Part shown: piece after piece, positions 22,479-30,567 of the stretch
Layout: each line of letters opens with the position of its first letter
Position numbering within the stretch: position 1 is the stretch's first letter
Origin: a virus
Length of the DNA stretch: 39,327 nt
IMG/VR virus record: IMGVR_UViG_3300035698_021947
Location: 1 to 39,327 of that record
Direction: 5' to 3' (one strand)
Program-made: the position numbers and the translations under genes
The notes under the pieces: model-generated
What the model was told of the DNA's origin: nothing
Databases searched by the model: none
The model's input: the letters and a program-made list of their open reading frames with translations, nothing else

Positions 22479-23075
22479 TTAATCATCCAAAAAAAACGAA
22501 TCTTTATCTCCAAGGATTGTTTTAGATTTAACTATCCAAGAAGAACCAAAAGCAAGAAGCATGATAGTTTCAACTATATAAATAAAATAAGAGATTTGCC
22601 ATCCAGCTAATACATAAACACCAACCGCTGCTATTGAACTAAAAATTAAAATTCCACATATTACATAAAGTTTATTTCTAACTATTTTCATTGCAGTTTT
22701 TATTTTACCACTCTTGGTAAATCTAAAAGCAAAAATGCCAAACGAAATAAAGACAATAGCAGCACTAATTAGATGATATGGTCTCGTTACACCCTCACAA
22801 GGAAAAAATGCAACACCAAGTGCGAAAACGCCAATTATGTTACCTATCCAATTATCTACTGTATCATACCCAACATAAAAAAACATAAAGAAGCTAACTG
22901 CACATAAAGCACCAACAAATAAATTTCTCATATCAGTATAATAATACTGACTAATAGATGGTTCTAATCCCCAATTTCCCAATAGCAATGCAAATGGTAA
23001 CAATATACCAATTATACCAACAAATATCTGAAGTTCCTTATAACTTCTAACCATAGTTCTTTTTTTATTTTTCAT
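22479..23075 (-). CDS. Multi-pass membrane protein of bacterial type (DUF998-like)
   Basis: 198 residues with about six transmembrane helices (IFVGIIGILLPFALLLG; FVGALCAVSFFMFFYVG; IIGVFALGVAFFP; HLISAAIVFISFGIFAF; LYVICGILIFSSIAAVGVYV; YIVETIMLLAFGSSWIV). The segment SISQYYYTDMRNLFVGALCA followed by GYDTVDNW is typical of a bacterial membrane family I associate with DUF998; the name is tentative. An auxiliary gene likely of bacterial origin, perhaps altering the host envelope. Start at 23075, or at 23054 within the same frame. Convergent with 21704. Confidence 0.65.
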   Translation of the reverse strand: MKNKKRTMVRSYKELQIFVGIIGILLPFALLLGNWGLEPSISQYYYTDMRNLFVGALCAVSFFMFFYVGYDTVDNWIGNIIGVFALGVAFFPCEGVTRPYHLISAAIVFISFGIFAFRFTKSGKIKTAMKIVRNKLYVICGILIFSSIAAVGVYVLAGWQISYFIYIVETIMLLAFGSSWIVKSKTILGDKDSFFLDD

Positions 23076-23112
23076 AATTTAATTGTTTTTTTTTATAATT
23101 TTTATTTAAATA

Positions 23113-23535
23113 TTATAATATATTTAAAACCTCAATAGCTTTTTTTTGTAATTCATATAACTTTCTGTTATTCATATTAAAATGCTTTTTATGTTTTTTT
23201 TCATATGCCTTTTCTAAATTATTATCTTTAATGTAAAGCGAAAAAGTGTAAATTTTAGGTTTAATACAAAACATTAACACATCATCAACATACCCATCAA
23301 AATTATTTTTATTTCTATACCATTTTATTGGATTGTTTTTTATTGATGTTGGGGATAACAACTCACATTCTTGTTTTTTAAACTCTATTTCTTTTTTTAA
23401 TTTTCGTTGTACTTTTCTAAGTTGAACTTCTTGTTCTTGATTTTGTTGAGCTTCTTGTTCTTTTTTTTGTTGTATTTCTTTATCAGTCATCTCTACAATT
23501 TGTTCTTTATTTTGTTGCATTTTTCTATTAGTCAT
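23113..23535 (-). CDS. Hypothetical protein with Gln/Lys/Glu repeat N-terminus
   Basis: 140 residues. The first ~45 residues are imperfect repeats of M-T-x-[KR]-x-x-Q-Q-x-K-E-Q: MTNRKMQQNKEQIVE, MTDKEIQQKKEQEA, QQNQEQEV. They are probably coiled coil and are visible as ~45/42/24-base DNA repeats between 23425 and 23535. The C-terminal part (NPIKWYRNKNNFDGYVDDVL; KIYTFSLYIKDNNLEKAYEK) looks globular, family unknown. A second start at 23490 is possible. Two bases from the stop of the Mre11-Rad50 gene. Confidence 0.55.
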   Translation of the reverse strand: MTNRKMQQNKEQIVEMTDKEIQQKKEQEAQQNQEQEVQLRKVQRKLKKEIEFKKQECELLSPTSIKNNPIKWYRNKNNFDGYVDDVLMFCIKPKIYTFSLYIKDNNLEKAYEKKHKKHFNMNNRKLYELQKKAIEVLNIL

Positions 23536-23537
23536 TT

Positions 23538-26500
23538 CTATAATATATTTAGTTTTGTTATACCTGCATTTGGATTATTTTCTATGTTTTTTAGTGAAAT
23601 ATCATCCGTATCTTTATATGCATCTATAATATTATCAACAAAATCTTTTATTTCATTTTTATGAGTAATAATTAAAACATTTTTATATTTGTTTTTAAGA
23701 TAATATAGCACATTTACTATTCCAGCAGAAAGCTCATCATCTAAAGTACCAAATCCTTCATCTATAATATTAATAGATGGTTTTATTAAATTACTAATAT
23801 AGTGCAATGCATCTTTTATAACTAAACTGGAAATGAATTTTTGTGACCCAGAAGCAGAAGAAAGTGGAAGTGTGTCTGATTTATCTTCGCTAAAATAAAA
23901 CTCTTCTACAATATCTCCATTAGTTAAGATTTTTAATTCTAATTTAAAATCTACAATTGAACATAATATACTATTTATTTTATTATTAACAATTGGTAAC
24001 TTTTTTCTAATTATTTTAGATGGTATTCCATCTCTATCAACGGCTTGTTGATACATGGAATAAATGCTAAGCTTTTTCTCTGCTTCTAAAACTTCAACAT
24101 ATTCTTTTTCAATAATACCTAAATCGTTTTTTTCTATTCTTAAATCTCCAGATTTTTCTGTTATATTTTGACCGATGTGGTGAATTTCATATTGATAAGA
24201 TTTTTGTTGTTCTTTTTTGTTTTCTATTTCTAAGTCTATACTTTGGTTTAATTTTTCATTCTTAACATTGGTTTCTACTTTAATTAAATTATTTTCCAAG
24301 TTAATTATTGTTTTACCAATTGAGCTTATTTCACCTTCAATAGAAGAAAAGGAGTTTGATTTGTTTTCAACTTCCTGATTGTGTTGTATTATACCTTGTG
24401 AATTATTAATTAAATTGATATTCTTTTCAATTCCTTCTTTTTGTTGTTTTTTAGAAATAAGAGAAGTTTTTAAAAATTCTTTTCGATTTAATTGTTTATT
24501 ATATTCATTATTGTTTTGAATAATTTCATTATTGTTTTTTATTGACTGATTATATTTATCACATTCTAATTGTTTTTGATTAATCTCATTCGTACATTCT
24601 TTATGCTTTTGTGGATCTGCTTTTTTTGTAATAGCTCCACAAGTTGGACAATTCCCTCCATTATATGTTGGCAATTTGTTTCTTAAATTAGAAATTTCAA
24701 TATTTAAATTATTAAATAAGCTTGTGTAATTATTAACATTAATTTCATTTTTCAATGAATTTAATGTTAAAAAGCTTTCTGTTTGAACATATTCTTGTTT
24801 ATCTTTTTGAAACTCTTTGTTTGTTGTTCTTAGGTTATCTGATAAAGTTTTTACATTTAAACTACTATCAAACAAAAGCTCTTTTTTAAAATTACTTGAT
24901 AACCATGTTTTTATTTCATCCTGCTGAGTTTTTTTATTTTCTTTTTCTTGCTTTTTATTTTTAATTTTATTTTTAATTTCTTCTATATTAGATAATTCGT
25001 CACTATTTAAATCATCTATTTGTTTAAGTGTTTTTGTTAATTTAATAATTTCATCATCAATTATGTTTTTTTCAGCTTCTGCTTTAACTTTTTTATTGTT
25101 ATATCCACTTAACTCCTCTTCACATAACTTAATTTTATCGTTTAAAATTAATCTTTTTTCTTCTATTGCGACAATATCACCAAGTTCTTTTTGTTTTCTT
25201 TTTATTTCATTTAAAAAACTTTTTCCATAAACAAACCTATCTCTAAAAAACTCTAATCCCATGTATTTGTTTATTAAATCATTTTTAGGCTGTTGTTTTT
25301 GGTTTAAATAACTATCAGTTCCACCTTGTGACTGCAACGATACTTTTGTAAAATCATCTACTGTACCAATAGCTTCAATTATTAATTTTTTAGCTTCTGT
25401 ATTTTCAGTTGCAGTTTTATTTGATGCTTTTTGAACCCATTTTTCTTGACCTTTTTCATCTGTAATTAATTTTTCATAAATTACAGGATAGGAATTTGTT
25501 GATTTTCCTTTTTTCGTTACTGTTGTTTTAACTTCTCTTTTTATTCTATACTTTTCACCATCAATAAACAAATTGATATTTACATATCCTTTATTTGATT
25601 TTGTGTAAATGTTAACAATTTTCTTAGGATCACCATCTTCTAATATATGTTGATATAATCCCCAAACAAGTGCTTTTATAGTATTTGATTTTCCTGAGAA
25701 ATTCTTTCCAAAAATACCAGTTAATCCCCTATATCTATCTAAGGAAATTTTAACAGGAGTTTCTCCAAATGAAAATATGTTACATATTTCAATATATTCA
25801 ATATCCCATATTTTTAACTCACAATCCACTTCTTTGATTTCAAGTTCTTGGTCTATTTTACGAGCAAATTCTACTAATTCATTAATTAGAATTTCATCAA
25901 ACTCATTATCGCCATCTTCAACAAATTCTTTCAATTGTTCAATAAAAGTTTGTTCATTCTTTGAATCTTCTATATCTTTGTCTGAACCATCTTTTTTCTC
26001 AATAGCCTCAAAATTAACTTTCACAACTTCACATTCATGGTGTTCCTTAACAAATTGTATTATTTGTCTCTCTTTTTCAGTAGAAAAGTTTTCTTCATAA
26101 TCTTCCCATATAATATAAATTTTAGTTTTCTTTTTATTATTACTAAAACTAATGTTATTAATACGTTCTTCAAACAATTCTCCTTTTGCAATAGTTATTT
26201 TTGCAAATCCATAATCATTTGGAATTTTGATTTTTTCAAACTCTCTGTTTTCTATATCCCATAACAAATATCCTTTATCATTAGACTCTCCATTGTTTTG
26301 TTGAATTAAACTTCCTGAATATGCAATAGTTTTATCATCTCTGAAAGCTTGGTGTTCATGTATATCTCCCAACATCACTATATCAAAATTATCAAAAGTT
26401 CCAACATTTAATAAATGTTCTCCAAACAACTCATATCCATTATCTCCTCTTGCACCACTGATTTGACCATGGTAAAAAGCTACATAGGTTGTGTTATCTT

Positions 26501-27014
26501 TTTTACCTGATTTTTTTAATTTTAATATTTCTTCATCTTTACATGAATATACTCCATATACTAAGTCTTTTTTAATTTGGTAATATCCACTGTCTGGGAA
26601 AAAATAAATACCTTTGTTATCAAAGTTTATCTCATCAACATTTTCTTTTGAAACTATGTGAAATTTTTTATTATTTTTTCTTTCTGCCTCTGTAAGAAGT
26701 TCTCTATATTTATCTAAAATTTTGAATATTGGACTTATAGTATCACCTTGGCTTTTTTGCATCATATTTAAGTCATGGTTTCCTAAAAAAATATCTACTG
26801 GTGCTATTTTTGCTAAATCTGTTAAAAACTCAGCACTCAAGTCTATTGATTGTGGTGACATATTTACCTTTTGGTGGTTTAAATCTCCAACAATAGTAAC
26901 TCTATCTACTTTTTGTTTTTTTAAATCAACATTCAAACTTTTGAAAACTTTTCTGTATTCATCATGTCTGCTTGCAAATCTCATGTGTATGTCGGCCAAG
27001 TGTGCTATTTTCAT
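23538..27014 (-). CDS. Mre11-Rad50 (gp47-gp46/SbcD-SbcC) single-chain fusion nuclease-ATPase
   Basis: 1158 residues in one uninterrupted frame. Residues ~1-300 carry Mre11/SbcD phosphoesterase motifs: ADIH (D8, H10), GDLNHQ (D44), GNHD (N79, H80, D81), FYHGQ (H182), GDIHEHQ (H219, H221). Residues ~400-1158 are Rad50/SbcC: Walker A GIFGKNFSGKSN (~433-444), Q-loop LQSQGG (~559-564), coiled coils with zinc hook CPTC (~788-791), signature LSSASGSQKF (~1050), Walker B NIIDEGFGTLD (~1081). In T4 these are two proteins (gp47, gp46) that process DNA ends for recombination-dependent replication. Overlaps the primase gene by 4 bases. Confidence 0.95.
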   Translation of the reverse strand: MKIAHLADIHMRFASRHDEYRKVFKSLNVDLKKQKVDRVTIVGDLNHQKVNMSPQSIDLSAEFLTDLAKIAPVDIFLGNHDLNMMQKSQGDTISPIFKILDKYRELLTEAERKNNKKFHIVSKENVDEINFDNKGIYFFPDSGYYQIKKDLVYGVYSCKDEEILKLKKSGKKDNTTYVAFYHGQISGARGDNGYELFGEHLLNVGTFDNFDIVMLGDIHEHQAFRDDKTIAYSGSLIQQNNGESNDKGYLLWDIENREFEKIKIPNDYGFAKITIAKGELFEERINNISFSNNKKKTKIYIIWEDYEENFSTEKERQIIQFVKEHHECEVVKVNFEAIEKKDGSDKDIEDSKNEQTFIEQLKEFVEDGDNEFDEILINELVEFARKIDQELEIKEVDCELKIWDIEYIEICNIFSFGETPVKISLDRYRGLTGIFGKNFSGKSNTIKALVWGLYQHILEDGDPKKIVNIYTKSNKGYVNINLFIDGEKYRIKREVKTTVTKKGKSTNSYPVIYEKLITDEKGQEKWVQKASNKTATENTEAKKLIIEAIGTVDDFTKVSLQSQGGTDSYLNQKQQPKNDLINKYMGLEFFRDRFVYGKSFLNEIKRKQKELGDIVAIEEKRLILNDKIKLCEEELSGYNNKKVKAEAEKNIIDDEIIKLTKTLKQIDDLNSDELSNIEEIKNKIKNKKQEKENKKTQQDEIKTWLSSNFKKELLFDSSLNVKTLSDNLRTTNKEFQKDKQEYVQTESFLTLNSLKNEINVNNYTSLFNNLNIEISNLRNKLPTYNGGNCPTCGAITKKADPQKHKECTNEINQKQLECDKYNQSIKNNNEIIQNNNEYNKQLNRKEFLKTSLISKKQQKEGIEKNINLINNSQGIIQHNQEVENKSNSFSSIEGEISSIGKTIINLENNLIKVETNVKNEKLNQSIDLEIENKKEQQKSYQYEIHHIGQNITEKSGDLRIEKNDLGIIEKEYVEVLEAEKKLSIYSMYQQAVDRDGIPSKIIRKKLPIVNNKINSILCSIVDFKLELKILTNGDIVEEFYFSEDKSDTLPLSSASGSQKFISSLVIKDALHYISNLIKPSINIIDEGFGTLDDELSAGIVNVLYYLKNKYKNVLIITHKNEIKDFVDNIIDAYKDTDDISLKNIENNPNAGITKLNIL

Positions 27015-28009
27015 AATAATGTTTTTTCTAATATAAAATTTAAATCTATTTTTCTTTTATTATTTAAAACTTTTAAAAGTTCTTGTTGTCCATAATCTTC
27101 ATATATCTTTGATATATCTCCTCTGTTTTTTAAGTCTATGAAAAATACTTCTAACCCTAAAGAACTAAGTTGTTCATATATTTCAATTCCATCTTTAATA
27201 GCATCTTCATCTAAACAAATAAATACAATACAATTATGGTTTATTAATTTTTTCATCAACAACCAGGATGGTGTTTTCCCAAGCATTGGTATTCCATTGG
27301 GAATTCTTATCATATCAAATACACCTTCAAATAAAAATATTGGCAAATTCCAATTTATATTTTTTTCATTAAATATAATATCATATTTATCTGGAACATT
27401 ATTATTTGTAAAATGTTTTTGGTCTGGTTTATAATATATTGGTTTAATCCCTAAAAAAGAACGAGCTTCAAAGTAATTTACATTGTTATTTTTATTAAAA
27501 GATGGTATTATTATTCTATTTTTATATTCTCCAATTTCAGTATATCCAATTTTAAAATCATTAATTTGATTTATTGTTAATTTTCTTTCCTTGGTTGCAT
27601 ATTCATATGCTTTTTTATGTAATTCTGATTTTATATGTTTTCCTAATGGAGTATATCCCTGCGGAAGAGGACAAGTAACTAAACTGTGATTTACTTTTAG
27701 TTTTTTATTAAATACATCAATAGAATTAAAATTATAATGTGGTAGTATAAGTTCTAGTTTTTTATAATTTTCACTTCCACCATACTTTCGAACTAGCTTA
27801 TGAACAATTCCACTTTCTTTACACTTCCAACATTTAAAAATATTATGTTTTGAGTTAAATGCTAAATTGTGTTTATTTTTATCATTTTTACAATAATCGC
27901 TTGGGCAATTAAATTCCCATTGCTCTTTTGATTCTGAGTCAAAAGAACTTCTAGGTTCTCCAAGAAAATTTTTTATAATAGATAATATAATAAACTTTTG
28001 CTCATTCAT
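27011..28009 (-). CDS. DnaG-like primase
   Basis: 332 residues from ATG at 28009 (MNEQKFIILSIIKNFLGEPR); an earlier in-frame codon at 28045 would read through the promoter. The N-terminal zinc domain has C35, C40, C60 and C63 (NCPSDYCKND; IFKCWKCKESG). The polymerase core contains YKNRIIIPSFNKNNNVNYFE, then a TOPRIM fold: FLFEGVFDMIR (E228, G229) and FICLDEDAIKDG (D267, D269), with LKNRGDISKIYEDYG. It synthesises RNA primers for lagging-strand replication. No helicase-binding domain is obvious. It ends in a 4-base overlap with the Mre11-Rad50 gene. Confidence 0.85.
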   Translation of the reverse strand: MNEQKFIILSIIKNFLGEPRSSFDSESKEQWEFNCPSDYCKNDKNKHNLAFNSKHNIFKCWKCKESGIVHKLVRKYGGSENYKKLELILPHYNFNSIDVFNKKLKVNHSLVTCPLPQGYTPLGKHIKSELHKKAYEYATKERKLTINQINDFKIGYTEIGEYKNRIIIPSFNKNNNVNYFEARSFLGIKPIYYKPDQKHFTNNNVPDKYDIIFNEKNINWNLPIFLFEGVFDMIRIPNGIPMLGKTPSWLLMKKLINHNCIVFICLDEDAIKDGIEIYEQLSSLGLEVFFIDLKNRGDISKIYEDYGQQELLKVLNNKRKIDLNFILEKTLL

Positions 28010-28014
28010 AGCCA

Positions 28015-28022
28015 CAAAAGTA
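28015..28022 (-). promoter_or_regulatory. Candidate host-type promoter element TACTTTTG
   Basis: The minus strand reads TACTTTTGTGGCT directly before the ATG at 28009 (5 bases). It fits TAnnTTTG; if used, the primase mRNA would be essentially leaderless. Confidence 0.3.
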
Positions 28023-28057
28023 ATAAAAACAAATAATAAAAACAAATAAAAATTAGT

Positions 28058-28204
28058 TTATTTTAAAATTGCAAGAAAACCATAATCTCCATCGTCAGAC
28101 TCATCAATAACAACACAATCATTTTTGTTGATTTTTTGTATTTCGTAATGGCTTTTATTGTTATTGTATATTTTCTCTGCATTATCCCAATCACTTGCTA
28201 ACAT
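28058..28204 (-). CDS. Small hypothetical protein (possible shifted continuation of 28198-28434)
   Basis: 48 residues from ATG at 28204 (MLASDWDNAEKIYNNNKSHY), overlapping the upstream TAG in an ATGTTAG junction. The frame stays open upstream to about 28264 (preceding residues QLLWVTTKPYIAARYQ), so it may instead be the second half of the upstream gene after a frameshift near 28220. C-terminus: NDCVVIDESDDGDYGFLAIL. No family recognised. Confidence 0.45.
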   Translation of the reverse strand: MLASDWDNAEKIYNNNKSHYEIQKINKNDCVVIDESDDGDYGFLAILK

Positions 28205-28434
28205 TTGATATCTTGCTGCAATATATGGCTTGGTTGTGACCCACAACAACTGTGTTGATTTGTTATCTTATATTTAGCAATCCAATGTTCAATTTCTTTT
28301 AAATCATAATTATCACGGTCATTAACTTCTAATTCAATAAACTCATTGATATCTATTGGAGAACTAGTTGTGTAGTAAAAATCATTATTAAAATATTCAA
28401 ATAAAACAGAACGTACAATTTTCCTTAGTTTCAT
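28198..28434 (-). CDS. Small tagged hypothetical protein
   Basis: 78 residues. N-terminus MKLRKIVRSVLFEYFNNDF is a basic amphipathic helix like the tags elsewhere. Middle: IDINEFIELEVNDRDNYDLK. The C-terminal end NQHSCCGSQPSHILQQDIKC has a Cys pair. Its stop overlaps the start of 28058-28204. A TATTTATA box 10 bases upstream suggests late expression, unlike the flanking replication genes. If the two frames belong together the product would be ~140 residues. Confidence 0.5.
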   Translation of the reverse strand: MKLRKIVRSVLFEYFNNDFYYTTSSPIDINEFIELEVNDRDNYDLKEIEHWIAKYKITNQHSCCGSQPSHILQQDIKC

Positions 28435-28444
28435 GGTTTTTTAT

Positions 28445-28452
28445 TATAAATA
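28445..28452 (-). promoter_or_regulatory. Candidate late promoter box TATTTATA
   Basis: The minus strand reads TATATTTATAATAAAAAAC, 10 bases before the ATG at 28434. Confidence 0.5.
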
Positions 28453-28470
28453 TAAAAAAATATGTAATTG

Positions 28471-28785
28471 CTACCAATCGCCACATAAACTATTAATACT
28501 CTCTTTTGATTTAGGTCTTGTCCAATTTCCACTTTCATTTTGTGCATACATTCGTTGATGGAATAATGTGTATTCAGTAATCCAATAATCTGCAATATCC
28601 CAAATCCAAACTGGCTCTTTAAACCATTCTGGATTGTAAATTCTACGTCTATTACATGGTATTTCTTTAGGATTTTTAACGTGGTATCTAAAACATCCAT
28701 TTTCTCCAATTGGATGATTTGCACCGTTTCCTCCACCACAGCTACATATAACATTTTTATCAGAGGCCTTGTTTTTTTTATTCAT
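28471..28785 (-). CDS. Small Cys-rich hypothetical protein
   Basis: 104 residues. NVICSCGGGNGANHPIGENG, then CFRYHVKNPKEIPC, places four Cys and two His in the first ~45 residues, suggesting metal binding. The rest is aromatic-rich (EWFKEPVWIWDIADYWITEY). No known family. It begins one base after the resolvase gene ends, so it is in the same transcript. An open frame at 28431-28754 is its shadow. Confidence 0.55.
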   Translation of the reverse strand: MNKKNKASDKNVICSCGGGNGANHPIGENGCFRYHVKNPKEIPCNRRRIYNPEWFKEPVWIWDIADYWITEYTLFHQRMYAQNESGNWTRPKSKESINSLCGDW

Positions 28786-28786
28786 T

Positions 28787-29326
28787 TTATAGTTTTTTAG
28801 ATTGTTTCTCTATCATATTTATATGACATTTTCCAACAACATATGCATCAGCCATGTCATAATTTTCCCCAATAAGCTTTCTGCTTTGTTTTCCATATCT
28901 CCAGTTTATCTGTGGTTCCATTTCTACAACACTTTCCCAAACTTGATGCTTTGTAGAAGAACCATCTCTTGTTATTTTAAAATCTGGAATAGCTGTTGAG
29001 CGTGCTGTTTTTACATTATAATATACAGGTTCTACATTAAATTTTTCAAACACAGAACCACTTATCATACCATTAAATTGATTTAAGACTGCAATAGTGT
29101 GTGCACTAGAATATTTACCTTTGAATTTTTTTAAAGGTTCTTCAATTACAATATGATTAATTTTTGTATCATATAAGTAAGACAATTTTTCATTGAAAAT
29201 TTTTAAACGTTGAAAATAACTTTGTTTATTATTAAATTTTACATAATTTAATTCTATTAAACTATGATCATTATTGAAAACTGCATATCCTATACAGCTT
29301 GTACTTATGTCTAAAGATATTATCAT
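28787..29326 (-). CDS. RuvC-like Holliday junction resolvase
   Basis: 179 residues with RNase H-fold acidic motifs: MIISLDISTSCIGYAVF (D6), HIVIEEPLKKF (E62/E63) and ENYDMADAYVVG (D157, D160). Length and motif spacing fit RuvC-like resolvases (about 170 residues) seen in phages; it would cut branched DNA before packaging. T4 uses an unrelated enzyme (gp49) for this. Conserved SSAHTIAVLNQFNGMI matches the helix after the second motif. Head of the primase/Mre11-Rad50 region; a heptamer-repeat tract lies upstream with only a weak CTATTTATT box. Confidence 0.8.
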   Translation of the reverse strand: MIISLDISTSCIGYAVFNNDHSLIELNYVKFNNKQSYFQRLKIFNEKLSYLYDTKINHIVIEEPLKKFKGKYSSAHTIAVLNQFNGMISGSVFEKFNVEPVYYNVKTARSTAIPDFKITRDGSSTKHQVWESVVEMEPQINWRYGKQSRKLIGENYDMADAYVVGKCHINMIEKQSKKL

Positions 29327-29340
29327 AATTGTTTTTATTT

Positions 29341-29369
29341 AAAAATAAAAAATAAAAAATAAAAAATAA
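29341..29369. repeat. Short tandem repeat of an AAAAATA-type heptamer
   Basis: About four tandem copies of the heptamer AAAAATA, just upstream of the resolvase start. On the minus strand it reads as TATTTTT units and includes a weak CTATTTATT at its upstream end. Possibly slippage-prone control DNA. Confidence 0.6.
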
Positions 29370-29385
29370 ATAGAAAATCGTTTTT

Positions 29386-30525
29386 TTAAACTTCTATGTT
29401 TAAATTAAAAGTAAGTATGTTTGTATATGTTTTTTCTATTGGTCGATCTATTTTAGCAACAGCCAAAAGATCTCCAACAGTATTATACAACCCAACTTGT
29501 GTTACATAAATTGAATCTAAATTATATGTTTCATTTTCAATTTCAGATAAATTACCCGCAGTGTCCCAAGAAAAGTTTGTTGATATGAAGAATTCTTTTG
29601 GCATAGCTAAACAAACTACTGATGTTGCAAAACTTGTATAAATATCAGTATATGTTAAAGTTGACGTTGTTGATGTGAATACAATATTTGTTGTTGCACT
29701 TGTTACTCCTGCATTACTTCCAGTTATAAACGCATCTCCAGCACTTGTGTCATTATATCCATACATTCCAACAGTGCTTCCTGATACCCAAGGTATATCA
29801 TCGATAATATCAGGGTGTGTTAAAACAATGTATCCTTTATCTAACGAAATAAATCCCACAGGAATATCATAATTATAACCCTGATCAAGATGATCTGGAT
29901 AACTCTCTGGAACATATATTGATTGGTTAACTCCACTCCAAGGTCTAGTATCAGAATTTTTATCAACAGATTCTACATCTTTATATGCAACTGCATTTGG
30001 TCTATCTTTAAAACTTATTGTTGGATCCCATGTTATTATTGTATTTCGATTTACTGATGCACCTTCACTTGTTCCGCTAAATGGTAAATTTACATCATCA
30101 GAAAATAAAAATGCTATATTTTCACCAAGCATCATATCATTATTTTTCTTAACAGTATTGTCAGGCTCAGAAAAGAAAGCTGAAACAACTTTTTTTGTCG
30201 TTCCTCCGTATTGTGGAACATTTATTGTTACTGAGCGACCATCTATATATTCTGAATAATCATTTCTGCTAATTTGTACAAACACAGCACTATCAACATT
30301 AAGTTGATACATCTCTGGTCTTTGTAAAGCAATTGTTCCACCTGATGCCATTACACTTTGTGAATATGGAAGATTAAATGATGAAAAATAATTTGATGTT
30401 TTTGCATCATTTATAGTTCTAACGCCTTTTGTATATACAATTTCTAAATTAGATAATGATTTAGACTCATTACTTTCTCGCATTGTTGAAGTTGAACTCT
30501 CTACTTGTTTTAAATAATTTCCCAT
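29386..30525 (-). CDS. Virion structural protein (tail/baseplate or fibre-like)
   Basis: 379 residues, Ser/Thr/Asn-rich and beta-rich with no enzyme motif. The C-terminal ~60 residues (YVTQVGLYNTVGDLLAVAKI, DRPIEKTYTNILTFNLNIEV) match the C-terminus of the 678-residue protein (ITEVGVIDSANNLVAVGKPS, YPIKKNSSRFLAFQLEIDF). A T-x-V-G-x-x-D-x-x-x-x-L-x-A-V-x-K-x-x-x-P-I-x-K end is typical of phage tail/fibre/whisker proteins. Last gene of the four-gene structural group 33761-29386. Confidence 0.65.
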   Translation of the reverse strand: MGNYLKQVESSTSTMRESNESKSLSNLEIVYTKGVRTINDAKTSNYFSSFNLPYSQSVMASGGTIALQRPEMYQLNVDSAVFVQISRNDYSEYIDGRSVTINVPQYGGTTKKVVSAFFSEPDNTVKKNNDMMLGENIAFLFSDDVNLPFSGTSEGASVNRNTIITWDPTISFKDRPNAVAYKDVESVDKNSDTRPWSGVNQSIYVPESYPDHLDQGYNYDIPVGFISLDKGYIVLTHPDIIDDIPWVSGSTVGMYGYNDTSAGDAFITGSNAGVTSATTNIVFTSTTSTLTYTDIYTSFATSVVCLAMPKEFFISTNFSWDTAGNLSEIENETYNLDSIYVTQVGLYNTVGDLLAVAKIDRPIEKTYTNILTFNLNIEV

Positions 30526-30567
30526 TTTATTATGTTATTTTAATTTTATTTTATTATGTTATTTTAA
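30525..30567. repeat. Direct repeat, 19 bases twice
   Basis: TTTTATTATGTTATTTTAA occurs at 30525-30543 and 30549-30567 (period 24), filling the gap between the stop at 30564 and the start at 30525. A tandem duplication of the translation-start region. Confidence 0.75.

Noticed and set aside
28431-28754. 107-codon minus frame overlapping 28471-28785
   Set aside because: The other frame has Cys/His-rich, protein-like composition and abuts the resolvase stop by one base; this one lacks both features.
29341-29369. Heptamer tract as a CRISPR or origin iteron
   Set aside because: Simple A/T slippage repeat without binding-site complexity; recorded only as a tandem repeat.
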